Of a stretch of 39,146 nt of DNA, positions 26,548 through 35,254 are shown one piece after another. The position numbers were made by a program, and so were the translations under genes. The DNA is taken from contig JAKJBU010000009.1 in NCBI GenBank assembly GCA_022706825.1, forward strand, positions 1 to 39,146. The letters are read 5' to 3'. Every line of letters starts with the position of its first letter. The first letter of the stretch is position 1. Below the pieces are notes generated by a model that did no database searches, was not told the DNA's origin, and worked only from the letters and a program-made list of their open reading frames with translations. The stretch comes from Bacillota bacterium. Lineage in GTDB: Bacteria > Bacillota > Clostridia > Lutisporales > Lutisporaceae.

Positions 26548-26729
26548 GGAGAAGAAGGCAACACATTCTTCGGGTACGAGGTGCGAGGTTAGAGGTTTAG
26601 GGCAGGGCTTTGGGAGCTATGGTAACACTGAAAACACGAAAAACCGCTAAATGCACGGCGGGATAAATATTCCGGTAAATAGGTAATTATCGATAATGAT
26701 GTAAGTATCGAAACCTTCTTATGCAACTA
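26548..26729. other. Non-coding gap after hemW
   Basis: No ORF with a ribosome site, no tRNA and no strong terminator seen. It holds an ACGAGGTGCGAGG-type oligopurine stretch near 26576 that resembles one at 4197, a small ATTATCGATAAT palindrome (26686-26697), and leads into the candidate promoter of the structured RNA. Confidence 0.5.
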
Positions 26730-26753
26730 TATAACATATATAAATGTTATAGT
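26730..26753 (+). promoter_or_regulatory. Candidate promoter with overlapping operator before the structured RNA
   Basis: TATAACAT (26730-26737) and ATGTTATA (26744-26751) form a perfect 8-bp inverted repeat with six bases between. It overlaps TGTTATAGT (26745-26753), a TG-N-TATAGT extended -10. A start near 26760 would place the RNA helices at 26794 inside the transcript. Confidence 0.4.
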
Positions 26754-26793
26754 GTAATCGCGCCGCATTCTTCGGGCAATTGGTGGGTGGTTT

Positions 26794-27085
26794 GAATAAT
26801 GCGACACATTTGAAGTTTGTAGTCATCCTACAGAGCACTAGCCTTGTATAACAGCGAGCACTTATTGGCTTTGGGCAACAGAATCGAGAGAAGATACGCG
26901 GTAAAATCCGTGGGATTTACGTGAGGTAAATCCAGCACATACCAACAGGAGGTTGGGTTTATGTGCGTCAGGGTTTTGCAAGTATCAAGCTCTGATTCTG
27001 TCCAAAGCTAATATCGTGTGAGTCGGTATACAAGGCTATTGCTCTGGGAGTATGACTGCAAGCTTATATTTACGACGTATCATTC
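26794..27085 (+). ncRNA. Unrecognised large structured RNA, about 290 bases
   Basis: A nested series of complementary segments: 26794-26805/27074-27085 (two mismatches); 26813-26826/27052-27065 (14 continuous pairs, two G-U); 26831-26850/27027-27046 (19 of 20 paired); 26863-26874/27002-27013 (12 pairs); 26879-26890/26990-27000; 26893-26897/26982-26986; 26901-26909/26971-26979 (9 pairs). The top is a junction with two hairpins, 26913-26920/26926-26933 (loop GTGAG) and 26935-26946/26952-26966 (loop AGGAG, GTT bulge). No ORF runs through it. The 12-13 base internal loop between the third and fourth helices recalls 6S RNA, but the length and the junction do not fit a plain 6S rod. I do not recognise SRP RNA, RNase P, tmRNA or any riboswitch motif. 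The strand is inferred from the candidate promoter; the fold would largely exist on either strand. Confidence 0.7.
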
Positions 27086-27117
27086 TTCTATTAAGCAGAA
27101 AAAAGTTGTAAAACCTA

Positions 27118-27146
27118 TTGACAAAAATATGTGACAATGTTATTTT
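27118..27146 (+). promoter_or_regulatory. Vegetative promoter of the hrcA-grpE-dnaK-dnaJ operon
   Basis: TTGACA (27118-27123), 17 bases, TATTTT (27141-27146). Transcription would start at about 27153, immediately before the CIRCE operator. Confidence 0.85.
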
Positions 27147-27156
27147 AAAGACAGAA

Positions 27157-27183
27157 TTAGCACTCAATACAGTAGAGTGCTAA
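27157..27183. promoter_or_regulatory. CIRCE operator (HrcA binding site)
   Basis: TTAGCACTC-N9-GAGTGCTAA, a perfect match to the CIRCE consensus, at the expected transcription start and 18 bases before the hrcA start codon. It makes the operon subject to HrcA repression and heat induction. Confidence 0.98.
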
Positions 27184-27200
27184 CAAGGGCGGTGATATTG

Positions 27201-28232
27201 ATGGATATGGGAAACAGGAAAAGACTTATACTGCAAGCTATTATTGAAGATTATATAAACTCCGCAGAACCTGTCGGATCAAGGACAATATCCAAGAAGT
27301 ACCTGACGGGTACCAGTCCTGCAACAATAAGAAACGAGATGTCTGATCTTGAGGATATGGGATATATTGAACAACCTCATACATCAGCCGGAAGAATTCC
27401 CTCAGACAAAGGCTACAGATTATACGTAGATAAGATTATGAAGCAGGATAAAATTAATGAGGCTCAAAGGGAAATGATAAAGAGGGAGTTCGTTGAATCC
27501 CTGGGAGAGATTGACCGGCTTATAAAGCATGCCTCAAAGCTGCTCTCACAGCTGACTCAATATACATCCATAGTGATGGCTCCTCAGTTTCGCAGGACCA
27601 GCATAAAGCAGGTGCAGCTTCTCAGGATAGACAGAGCAGTAGTATTGGCAGTAATAGTAACGAATGCGGGGATAATAAAGAACAGTGTTCTAAGATTGAA
27701 GCAGGATATACAGCCGGATGCCCTCATCAGAATAACCAGTATGATTAATGACAAGATGGCTGGGCTGGATGTAGAGGAAATAGAAAAATTTGACTTTCAG
27801 GACATGCTGAACAATTCTCTTGGACACAGTGAAATAATTGAACAAGTGGTACCTGAGCTTATACAGACATTATTTTATTCCGACACTTCAGAAGTGTACC
27901 ATGATGGGGTTTCCAACATTTTGAATCTTCCTGAATACAGCGATATCAACAAAGCAAGGGATTTCCTCAATATAATGGAAGAAAGGGAACTGCTGTTTAA
28001 AGTGCTGAATGATGTTCGTGAGGATGTAAGTGTAAGCATAGGCAAGGAAAACAAGCTTGAGCAGTTCAAGGAATGCAGCCTTATAACGGCAACTTATAAG
28101 ATTAATAACAAGGTTATCGGCTCGGTTGGGATAATTGGCCCCACAAGGATGGAATATTCCAAAGCCATTTCTGTTGTTGAGTGTATGACAAATAACCTCA
28201 GCGAGATATTGACAAGCATTCTCAAGAGGTAA
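27201..28232 (+). CDS. hrcA: Heat-inducible transcription repressor HrcA
   Basis: Binds CIRCE and represses the class I heat-shock genes; its activity depends on GroEL in studied species. The 343 residues start with a winged-helix domain (KRLILQAIIEDYINSAEPVGSRTISKKY), the signature TSAGRIPSDKGYRLYVD follows, and the C-terminal GAF-like part ends with IGPTRMEYSKAISVVECM. ATG 27201 is preferred (GGCGGTG about 8 bases upstream); the longest frame would start at a GTG inside the CIRCE arm, which is implausible. First gene of the operon, hence autoregulated. Confidence 0.96.
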   Translation: MDMGNRKRLILQAIIEDYINSAEPVGSRTISKKYLTGTSPATIRNEMSDLEDMGYIEQPHTSAGRIPSDKGYRLYVDKIMKQDKINEAQREMIKREFVESLGEIDRLIKHASKLLSQLTQYTSIVMAPQFRRTSIKQVQLLRIDRAVVLAVIVTNAGIIKNSVLRLKQDIQPDALIRITSMINDKMAGLDVEEIEKFDFQDMLNNSLGHSEIIEQVVPELIQTLFYSDTSEVYHDGVSNILNLPEYSDINKARDFLNIMEERELLFKVLNDVREDVSVSIGKENKLEQFKECSLITATYKINNKVIGSVGIIGPTRMEYSKAISVVECMTNNLSEILTSILKR

Positions 28233-28265
28233 TCTTAAATATAAAACTTAAAGGTGGTCAGATTG

Positions 28266-28847
28266 ATGAAGCATAAAAAACAAAAAGAAGAGGAAAAGCC
28301 GCAGGTTAATAATACGATTGAAGAGAATACGGCGGAAGAAGCTTCTGCACAAACAGGAGAAGCAGTTCCTGATCAGGCGGCGGAGACTGATAACAAAGAA
28401 ATTCTTGAACTGAAAAAGCAGTCTGAGGAATACTATAACAGGCTTCTAAGAATGCAGGCGGATTTTGAAAACTATAAAAAGAGGATAGCAAGGGAAAGGG
28501 AAGATATGTACAATAACGTCCTTGAAACTATAACCGCACAGCTGCTGCCGATTGTGGACAATATGGAAAGGGCAGTGGAAGCGTTCAATAAGGATAAGCT
28601 GGATGAACAATACATCTCAGGAGTAGAAATGGTCTGCAATCAGATCATAGATATTCTTAAAAAGAATGGCGTCAAAGAAATTGAAGCCATGGATAAGGAA
28701 TTTGACCCCAATCTTCACCATGCTGTAATGAAGGTGCCCGGTGAGGATGAGGATGAAAATAAAATAAAGGAAGTATTTCAAAAAGGATACATTCTGGAAA
28801 ACAAAGTAATCAGGCCTTCACTTGTAAAAGTGTCGGTGAAGCAATAA
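28266..28847 (+). CDS. grpE: Nucleotide exchange factor GrpE
   Basis: Releases ADP from DnaK. The 193 residues have an acidic, low-complexity N-terminus (about 1-45), a long helix that forms the dimer coiled coil (EILELKKQSEEYYNRLLRMQADFENYKKRIARE), and the beta-wing domain ending with GYILENKVIRPSLVKVS, the GrpE signature. ATG 28266 follows AAAGGTGG by about 8 bases; GTG 28254 lies inside that ribosome site. It is 33 bases after hrcA and 28 before dnaK. Confidence 0.95.
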   Translation: MKHKKQKEEEKPQVNNTIEENTAEEASAQTGEAVPDQAAETDNKEILELKKQSEEYYNRLLRMQADFENYKKRIAREREDMYNNVLETITAQLLPIVDNMERAVEAFNKDKLDEQYISGVEMVCNQIIDILKKNGVKEIEAMDKEFDPNLHHAVMKVPGEDEDENKIKEVFQKGYILENKVIRPSLVKVSVKQ

Positions 28848-28875
28848 GTGCTAAAAAATAAGGAGGAAGCAATAA

Positions 28876-30690
28876 ATGGCAAAAGTAATAGGTATTGACT
28901 TGGGAACTACAAACTCTTGTGTCGCAGTTATGGAAGGCGGAGAGCCGGTAGTAATTCCAAATGCTGAAGGCGGAAGAACAACGCCCTCGGTTGTAGGATT
29001 TTCAAAAACAGGAGAAAGGCTTGCAGGCCAGGTTGCAAAAAGGCAGGCAGTTACAAATCCGGAGAGAACTGTAATATCGATAAAAAGGGAAATGGGATCT
29101 AATTTCAAGGTGAATATTGATGATAAAAGCTATACCCCTCAGGAAATATCCGCAATGATTCTCACAAAGCTTAAACAGGATGCGGAAGCTTATCTGGGCG
29201 AGAAGGTTACACAGGCTGTTATAACCGTACCTGCATATTTCAGCGACAGCCAGAGGCAGGCAACAAAGGATGCAGGCAAGATAGCCGGCCTTGAAGTGCT
29301 CAGGATAATCAATGAGCCGACGGCGGCATCCCTGGCATATGGCCTTGATAAAGAAGAAAATCAGAAAATACTGGTGTTCGACCTGGGAGGGGGCACCTTC
29401 GATGTCTCGATACTGGAGCTTGGAGACGGGGTGTTTGAAGTATTGGCAACAAACGGCAACAACAGGCTTGGCGGTGACGACTTCGACCAGAGAGTAGTAA
29501 ATTATCTTGCCGACGAGTTCAAGAAGGATAACGGAATTGACCTGCGCAATGACAGAATGGCAATGCAGAGGCTTATGGAGGCTGCTGAAAAGGCGAAGAT
29601 TGAGCTTTCGGGAGTGCTTCAGACAAATATAAATCTACCGTTTATTACTGCTGATGCAAGCGGACCGAAGCATCTTGACGTTACCCTTACAAGGGCTAAG
29701 TTCGACGAGCTTACCCACGATCTGGTGGAGATGACAATGGAGCCTGCAAGGAAAGCCCTGGCAGACGCGGGCCTCACAGCAGACAAGTTGAGCAAAGTAA
29801 TATTGGTAGGCGGTTCAATTAGAATACCTGCGGTTCAGGAAGCCGTGAAGAAGCTTACAGGAAAGGAACCTTACAAGGGGATAAACCCTGACGAATGCGT
29901 TGCAATAGGCGCTGCGATACAGGCCGCAGTGCTGACAGGAGAAGTCAAGGATGTACTGCTTCTTGATGTTACTCCTCTTTCACTTGGAATAGAGACATTA
30001 GGCGGAGTATTCACAAAGCTTATAGACAGAAATACAACCATACCGACAAAAAAGAGCCAGATATTCTCTACAGCCGCTGATGGGCAGAACAGCGTTGAAA
30101 TACACGTACTGCAGGGCGAAAGGGAAATGGCAGCTTACAACAAGACATTGGGAAGGTTCCAGCTTAGCGGGATACCTCCGGCTCCAAGGGGAGTGCCTCA
30201 GATAGAGGTAACCTTTGATATAGATGCTAACGGTATCGTACATGTATCTGCAAAAGACCTGGGTACCGGAAATGAGCAGAAGGTGACGATTACAGCAAGC
30301 ACCAATCTTTCTGACAGCGATATCGAAGCAGCGGTAAAAGAAGCAGAAAAGTTTGCCGCAGAAGATAAAAAGAGAAAAGAAGAGGTTGAAGTAAGGAATA
30401 ATGCAGACAGTTTGGTATATCAGACCGAAAAGAACCTTAAGGACCTTGGAGACAAACTTGGCAGTGAAGACAAAGCAAGAATTGAAGCCGAATTGAATAA
30501 CGTCAAGGAGGCCTTGAAGGGAACAGACACGGAAGCAATAAAAGCTGCTGCTGAGGAACTTACAAAGGTATTCTATGACATATCGGGGAAAATATATCAG
30601 GCTAATGCGGGGGCACAGGGGCCTGCCGGGGAAGCTCCGCAGGATGACAATACTGTAAATGCAGATTATAAGGTTGAAGACGACAAGTAA
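28876..30690 (+). CDS. dnaK: Chaperone DnaK (Hsp70)
   Basis: The ATP-driven folding chaperone. The 604 residues show the phosphate-1 motif [26 protein letters not shown], the connect loop, the linker [19 protein letters not shown], a substrate-binding domain, and a short C-terminal lid with an acidic tail. The length is typical of Firmicutes DnaK, lacking the insert of proteobacterial forms. The adenosine motif reads [10 protein letters not shown] where the family has GGSTRIPAVQ, a one-base change. AAGGAGG precedes the ATG by 9 bases. Third gene of the CIRCE operon. Confidence 0.98.
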   Translation: MAKVIGIDLGTTNSCVAVMEGGEPVVIPNAEGGRTTPSVVGFSKTGERLAGQVAKRQAVTNPERTVISIKREMGSNFKVNIDDKSYTPQEISAMILTKLKQDAEAYLGEKVTQAVITVPAYFSDSQRQATKDAGKIAGLEVLRIINEPTAASLAYGLDKEENQKILVFDLGGGTFDVSILELGDGVFEVLATNGNNRLGGDDFDQRVVNYLADEFKKDNGIDLRNDRMAMQRLMEAAEKAKIELSGVLQTNINLPFITADASGPKHLDVTLTRAKFDELTHDLVEMTMEPARKALADAGLTADKLSKVILVGGSIRIPAVQEAVKKLTGKEPYKGINPDECVAIGAAIQAAVLTGEVKDVLLLDVTPLSLGIETLGGVFTKLIDRNTTIPTKKSQIFSTAADGQNSVEIHVLQGEREMAAYNKTLGRFQLSGIPPAPRGVPQIEVTFDIDANGIVHVSAKDLGTGNEQKVTITASTNLSDSDIEAAVKEAEKFAAEDKKRKEEVEVRNNADSLVYQTEKNLKDLGDKLGSEDKARIEAELNNVKEALKGTDTEAIKAAAEELTKVFYDISGKIYQANAGAQGPAGEAPQDDNTVNADYKVEDDK

Positions 30691-30720
30691 TTAGTGATAT
30701 AATTATTGCGGTTCAAAGGT

Positions 30721-30754
30721 ACTGAGCAGGATACTTTATAGTTTCCTGCTCAGT
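30721..30754 (+). terminator. Hairpin in the dnaK-dnaJ gap
   Basis: A perfect 11-bp stem (ACTGAGCAGGA 30721-30731 with TCCTGCTCAGT 30744-30754) without a T run, in the 132-base gap. It may partly end transcription or protect the 3' end of a processed hrcA-grpE-dnaK message, giving less dnaJ than dnaK. Confidence 0.7.
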
Positions 30755-30822
30755 TATGATAATTATGGGTACGAGAATGGCGTCATTATTCATAGACTGG
30801 TTTATGTAAAGGTGGAGAAGAA

Positions 30823-32001
30823 ATGGCATCAAAAAGAGATTATTATGAAGTATTGGGCATAGATAAGTCAGCTTCTGAAGAAGATATAAAAAAAGCATAC
30901 AGAAAGCTTGCAAAGAAATACCATCCTGATATGAACCAGGGTGACAAAAGTGCGGAAAGTAAATTTAAAGAACTGAATGAAGCTTATGAGGTATTGAGCG
31001 ATAAGGACAAAAAAGCCAGATACGACCAATTCGGCCATGCGGGAGTTGATCCGAATGGCTTTGGCGGTGCGGGAGGTTTTGGCGGCTTCGGAGGCTTTGG
31101 CGGCTTTGGCGGATCAACCGGTACCGGCGGCTTTGAAGACATATTCGACATGTTTTTCGGGGGCACCGGAGGCTTTGGCAGCACGGGAAGCGCCGGGAGG
31201 AAAACCGGCCCTCAGAAGGGTACGGATCTTAAGTACGAGCTTGAGATAGAGTTTGAAGAAGCAGCTTTTGGAGTAAAAAAGGATATACATGTAACAAGGA
31301 ATGAGACCTGTAATGACTGCAAAGGCACGGGAGCAAAAGCCGGAACCAGCCCCGAGACCTGCAAGGCATGCGGAGGAAGCGGCGAAGTAAGGTTTACCCA
31401 GAGCACTATTTTTGGAAGAGTTGTGAATGTAAGGACATGCGACGAGTGCCATGGGGAAGGCAAGGTCATTAAGGAGCCTTGCCCCCAGTGTAAGGGCAGG
31501 GGCAGCATAAGAAGAAGCAGAAAGATTACTATTGATATACCTGCCGGTGTCGATACCGGTTCTGTGATGCCTCTCAGAGGAGAAGGAGAACCGGGTTTAA
31601 GAGGGGGTTCCAACGGCGATCTGTATATTTACATGAGAGTGAAACCCCATAAGCTGTTTAAGAGAGATGGCATAAACCTATACAGCGAAATGCCTATTTC
31701 CTTTACTCAGGCAGCCCTGGGGGATGAGATAGAAGTGAATACCCTTGAGGGAAAGATGAAGTATACAATACCGGAAGGTACTCAGACGGGTACTACTTTC
31801 AGGATAAAAAATAAGGGCATACCAAGCCTGAAGAACAAAGTGAGAGGAGATCTCTACTTCACAGTCAAGGTAAGTGTACCAAAGAAGCTCAGTGAGAAGC
31901 AAAAGGAGCTTCTAAGACAGTACGCTGCGATAAGCGGAGACGATATGGAGGACCAGGGGAAATCCTTCTTTGACAAGGTCAAGGATGCTTTTGGAAAATA
32001 A
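30823..32001 (+). CDS. dnaJ: Chaperone DnaJ (type I Hsp40)
   Basis: Stimulates DnaK ATPase and delivers substrates. The 392 residues have the J domain with HPD (KKYHPDMNQ, near 33-35), a G/F region built of repeated GFGGFGG units, the zinc domain with four motifs ([32 protein letters not shown]), and the C-terminal beta domains. GGTGGAG lies about 8 bases before the ATG. A complete type I protein. Terminator-like hairpin follows. Confidence 0.98.
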   Translation: MASKRDYYEVLGIDKSASEEDIKKAYRKLAKKYHPDMNQGDKSAESKFKELNEAYEVLSDKDKKARYDQFGHAGVDPNGFGGAGGFGGFGGFGGFGGSTGTGGFEDIFDMFFGGTGGFGSTGSAGRKTGPQKGTDLKYELEIEFEEAAFGVKKDIHVTRNETCNDCKGTGAKAGTSPETCKACGGSGEVRFTQSTIFGRVVNVRTCDECHGEGKVIKEPCPQCKGRGSIRRSRKITIDIPAGVDTGSVMPLRGEGEPGLRGGSNGDLYIYMRVKPHKLFKRDGINLYSEMPISFTQAALGDEIEVNTLEGKMKYTIPEGTQTGTTFRIKNKGIPSLKNKVRGDLYFTVKVSVPKKLSEKQKELLRQYAAISGDDMEDQGKSFFDKVKDAFGK

Positions 32002-32003
32002 CG

Positions 32004-32028
32004 AAAAGCTCGGTGATGCCGGGCTTTT
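32004..32028 (+). terminator. Hairpin after dnaJ
   Basis: AAAAGCTCGG (32004-32013) pairs with CCGGGCTTTT (32019-32028), one G-U, loop TGATG. The T stretch is part of the stem, so it is a moderate terminator. Confidence 0.6.
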
Positions 32029-32069
32029 CTGTGTATCCGGCACTTTAACGGCAGGATTTTGTGCATATA

Positions 32070-32098
32070 TTGTAAATATTTATCTTATTATATATAAT
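32070..32098 (+). promoter_or_regulatory. Candidate promoter for prmA
   Basis: TTGTAA (32070-32075), 17 bases, TATAAT (32093-32098). It would let prmA-rsmE-mtaB be expressed apart from the heat-shock operon. The region is AT-rich, so some caution is due. Confidence 0.55.
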
Positions 32099-32163
32099 GT
32101 AAAGATGACGAATTGTAACATGAAGTACAAGCCTTGAATATTTTATTGTAAGAGGATGATAGA

Positions 32164-33102
32164 TTGAAGTACGTAGAACTGCAGGTAATAACAACTACCG
32201 AGGCATCGGATGCGGTATCCGAGATATTGTATAGTGAGGGAGCAAGCGGGGTGCTTATAGAGGATCCGAATGATTTCAATGCATTGAATAAGAATGAAAA
32301 AAGCTGGGATTATATTGAAGATGAGTTGATAGAACTGATGGGAAAGGATGCCAGGGTAAAGGGATATTTTCCTTTCGTGGAATTTAACGAAACCGTACTG
32401 AAATCCATAGCTGATCGCATTGAAAAGCTTAAAGGATTCGGCCTTAATAAGGGGAAAGGCACTGTCTCCACCCGGGAGGTAAGTGATGAAGACTGGGCAA
32501 ACGCTTGGAAGAAATATTACAAGCCGGTGAAGATAGGAGAGCGGGTAGTAATCAAACCCACTTGGGAGGAGCATAAAGTTAAGGCAGATGAGGTAGTAAT
32601 TGAGCTTGACCCCGGAATGGCTTTTGGTACAGGAACTCATGAAACAACAATAATGTGCGTGAAGCTTTTAGAAAAGTATATCAAGAGCGGCAGCACGGTT
32701 TTTGACGTGGGCTGCGGCTCCGGAATACTTGGAATAGCAGCAGCCAAGCTTGGTGCTGAAAAAGTTGTTTGCGTAGATATTGACGAGGTTTCCTGCAGAG
32801 TAAGCAGAGAAAATGCAGAAATTAACAAGGTTGATGAAAGAGTGGACGTAAGATGCGGGAACCTCCTAAATGTGGTATCCGGCAAGGCTGATGTAATAAT
32901 TGCGAATATAATAGCTGATATAATCATTTCCTTTAGTGAGGATGCAATGAGTTTTCTAGCAAAAGGAGGCATATTTATTTCCTCCGGCATCATAAGTGAT
33001 AGAAGGGATGAGGTTTTGAGAAAACTCAGAGCAGAAGACTTCAGTATTCTTGAGGTGCTGGAGATGGGAGAATGGTGCGCCATTGCGGCAGAAGGGAAAT
33101 AG
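32164..33102 (+). CDS. prmA: Ribosomal protein L11 methyltransferase PrmA
   Basis: Trimethylates ribosomal protein L11. The 312 residues start with the substrate-binding domain (KYVELQVITTTEASDAVSEIL) and continue with a SAM domain: PGMAFGTGTHETT, FDVGCGSGILGIAAAKLGA and ANIIADIII. Length fits the family. The start is TTG 32164, with AGAGGATG before it; no in-frame ATG in the right place exists. rsmE starts one base after its stop, so the pair is coupled. Confidence 0.95.
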   Translation: MKYVELQVITTTEASDAVSEILYSEGASGVLIEDPNDFNALNKNEKSWDYIEDELIELMGKDARVKGYFPFVEFNETVLKSIADRIEKLKGFGLNKGKGTVSTREVSDEDWANAWKKYYKPVKIGERVVIKPTWEEHKVKADEVVIELDPGMAFGTGTHETTIMCVKLLEKYIKSGSTVFDVGCGSGILGIAAAKLGAEKVVCVDIDEVSCRVSRENAEINKVDERVDVRCGNLLNVVSGKADVIIANIIADIIISFSEDAMSFLAKGGIFISSGIISDRRDEVLRKLRAEDFSILEVLEMGEWCAIAAEGK

Positions 33103-33103
33103 T

Positions 33104-33844
33104 ATGCATAGATTCTTTGTTAAAAGGCAGAGCATTTTGAAAGACAGGATTACCCTTTCCGGAGAAGATGTTCAACATATATCTAAAGTGCTTCGTTTAA
33201 AGTGCGGCGACAGGATAGTGCTGTGCGACGGGGAAGGGACCGATTATATTGCAGTTATTGAAAGCATGGCTAAGGATTCAATAGGCGCAATAATACTGGA
33301 AAAGGAAGCAGCAAAGGGGGAGCCGGATATTGATACGGTACTGTATCAGGGCATACCCAAATCAGCCAAAATGGATGTTATTATTCAAAAGTGCACTGAA
33401 ATGGGTATTAAGAGAATCGTTCCCGTACTTACTTCCAGAACTGTAGTAAGGCTTGAATCCGAAAAGGATGAGAGGAAGAAAGCAGAAAGATGGGCTAAGA
33501 TAGCTGAAGAAGCCGCAAAGCAAAGCGGCAGAGGGATAATCCCTGTTATAGGCATGCCTGTGACTCTGGATCAGGCCCTAAGGTCTGCAGCCGGGCTGGA
33601 TCTTGTAATTATACCCTACGAACTGGAGACTAGCCTACCTGTTAAGGAAGTATTAAGCAAAAACAAAGCCGGAAGCATAGGCTTTTTCATAGGCCCGGAA
33701 GGGGGCTTCGAGCCTGTCGAGGTGGAAAAAGCAAAAGAGATGGGAGCAGTACCGGTAACGTTGGGCAGAAGGATACTTCGCACGGAAACGGCGGGAATTG
33801 CGGTACTCACAAGCATAATGTACGAGTATGATCAGATGAAGTAG
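33104..33844 (+). CDS. rsmE: 16S rRNA m3U1498 methyltransferase RsmE
   Basis: Methylates U1498 of 16S rRNA. The 246 residues begin MHRFFVKRQSI, with a PUA-like N-terminal part and a SPOUT domain carrying the SAM-binding knot motifs FFIGPEGGFEPVEV and LGRRILRTETA. ATG 33104 lies one base after the prmA stop with AAGGG just upstream; an open frame reaching back into prmA lacks a start signal. mtaB follows after 11 bases. Confidence 0.95.
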   Translation: MHRFFVKRQSILKDRITLSGEDVQHISKVLRLKCGDRIVLCDGEGTDYIAVIESMAKDSIGAIILEKEAAKGEPDIDTVLYQGIPKSAKMDVIIQKCTEMGIKRIVPVLTSRTVVRLESEKDERKKAERWAKIAEEAAKQSGRGIIPVIGMPVTLDQALRSAAGLDLVIIPYELETSLPVKEVLSKNKAGSIGFFIGPEGGFEPVEVEKAKEMGAVPVTLGRRILRTETAGIAVLTSIMYEYDQMK

Positions 33845-33855
33845 GAGGAAATCCA

Positions 33856-35157
33856 TTGAAAAAGGCGGCATTTTATACACTTGGCTGCAAGGTCAACCAG
33901 TATGAGACGGAAGCAATGACAGAGAGCTTTGAGAATGCAGGCTACGAGATTGTAGATTATTCCGAATTTGCGGATGTATATATAATAAACACCTGCACAG
34001 TAACCAATATGGGAGACAGGAAATCCAGACAGATTATAAGAAGAGCCAGGGAAAAGAACCCTGAAGCCCTTGTTGCTGTCGTGGGTTGCTATTCGCAGAT
34101 AGCACCTGGAGAAGTGCTTGAGATACCGGAAGTAAGCCTGGTAGTCGGCACGGATGAACGCAGCAGAATGGTAGAATTGGTTGAATACGCAATGGAAAAA
34201 GAAGAAAAGCTTAATATGGTTAATGACATTATGAAAGTAAAAGAATTTGAGGAGATGTCCATAAAGAGCTACAAGAGCAGAACGAGGGCATTTCTTAAAA
34301 TACAGGAGGGCTGCGACCAGTACTGTACATATTGCATAATTCCATATGCCAGGGGGCATATTAGGAGCCGCAAACCGGACAGTATAATAGCCGAAGTAAA
34401 AGAGTTGGCGGAGAACGGCTTTAGGGAGATAGTGCTGACGGGAATACATGTTGCTTCTTACGGAAAGGACCTGGGGAATACTTCTTTGATTGATATAATT
34501 GAAAAGGTTCATGAAATAGACGGAATCCGGCGCATTCGGATGAGTTCCGTAGATCCTAATGTAATGACTGACGGATTCATTGAAAGGCTCAGCCGCCTTC
34601 CGAAAATATGCGGGCATTTCCATCTTTCTCTTCAAAGCGGATGTGATGAGACCCTTAAGAGGATGAACAGAAAGTACACAACCGGGGAATACAGAAGGGT
34701 AGTGAAAAAGCTGAGAGAAGTATTTGCCGATGTGGCGATTACAACGGATTTGATTGTGGGATTTCCGGGAGAGACAGAAGAGGAGTTTCAAAAAACGGTT
34801 GATTTTGTTGAGGAGATAGCCTTCAGCGCCATGCATGTTTTCAAGTATTCACAAAGAACCGGCACTCCTGCAGCAAAGTATGAGAATCAGATAAAGCCGC
34901 AGGTGAAGGATTCGAGAAGCAAGGTAATAACCGCAATTGCCCAAAAAAATGAAGAAAAATTCAAAAAAGCCTTTATCGGGCGCAGCAAGCCGGTTCTGTA
35001 TGAACAGCCGTTTGATGGTCAAAAATCTCTTTTTGAAGGCTTGACAGATAATTATATAAGGGTTGTATCTGAATCACGGGAAGACATAAAGGGAAAAATA
35101 ATTGAAACAGTTCTTGCGGAATTAAAAGAAGATTATATGACCGGAAGAATATATTAA
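33856..35157 (+). CDS. mtaB: tRNA t6A37 methylthiotransferase MtaB
   Basis: Adds a methylthio group to t6A37 of tRNAs that read ANN codons, with two iron-sulfur clusters. The 433 residues have the N-terminal UPF0004 domain with Cys11, Cys47 and Cys78 (TLGCKVNQYE, NTCTVT, VGCYSQ), the radical SAM motif CDQYCTYC (Cys153, 157, 160) and a C-terminal TRAM region. Start is TTG 33856 with TAGGAGG about 7 bases upstream. Last gene of the prmA-rsmE-mtaB run. Confidence 0.96.
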   Translation: MKKAAFYTLGCKVNQYETEAMTESFENAGYEIVDYSEFADVYIINTCTVTNMGDRKSRQIIRRAREKNPEALVAVVGCYSQIAPGEVLEIPEVSLVVGTDERSRMVELVEYAMEKEEKLNMVNDIMKVKEFEEMSIKSYKSRTRAFLKIQEGCDQYCTYCIIPYARGHIRSRKPDSIIAEVKELAENGFREIVLTGIHVASYGKDLGNTSLIDIIEKVHEIDGIRRIRMSSVDPNVMTDGFIERLSRLPKICGHFHLSLQSGCDETLKRMNRKYTTGEYRRVVKKLREVFADVAITTDLIVGFPGETEEEFQKTVDFVEEIAFSAMHVFKYSQRTGTPAAKYENQIKPQVKDSRSKVITAIAQKNEEKFKKAFIGRSKPVLYEQPFDGQKSLFEGLTDNYIRVVSESREDIKGKIIETVLAELKEDYMTGRIY

Positions 35158-35191
35158 TTTATTTATTTGTGCAGGATTTAACGGAATTTTG

Positions 35192-35219
35192 TTGAATAAC
35201 ATTTAGTACGCCGTATTAT
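35192..35219 (+). promoter_or_regulatory. Candidate promoter for the HIT gene
   Basis: TTGAAT (35192-35197), 16 bases, TATTAT (35214-35219), about 35 bases before the start codon. Confidence 0.55.
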
Positions 35220-35254
35220 ATTGCAAGATCAGACTGAACTAAGGAGGTGAAGTG

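Noticed and set aside
26794-27085. 6S RNA, SRP RNA, RNase P RNA or tmRNA as identity of the structured RNA
   Set aside because: No SRP GGAAG-type tetraloop motif, no RNase P conserved core, no tRNA-like end; 6S is kept only as a weak alternative because of the internal loop.
33832-34836. A 334-codon open frame on the minus strand
   Set aside because: It lies wholly opposite mtaB, has no ribosome site or family motifs, and its amino acid mix is that of an antisense shadow.
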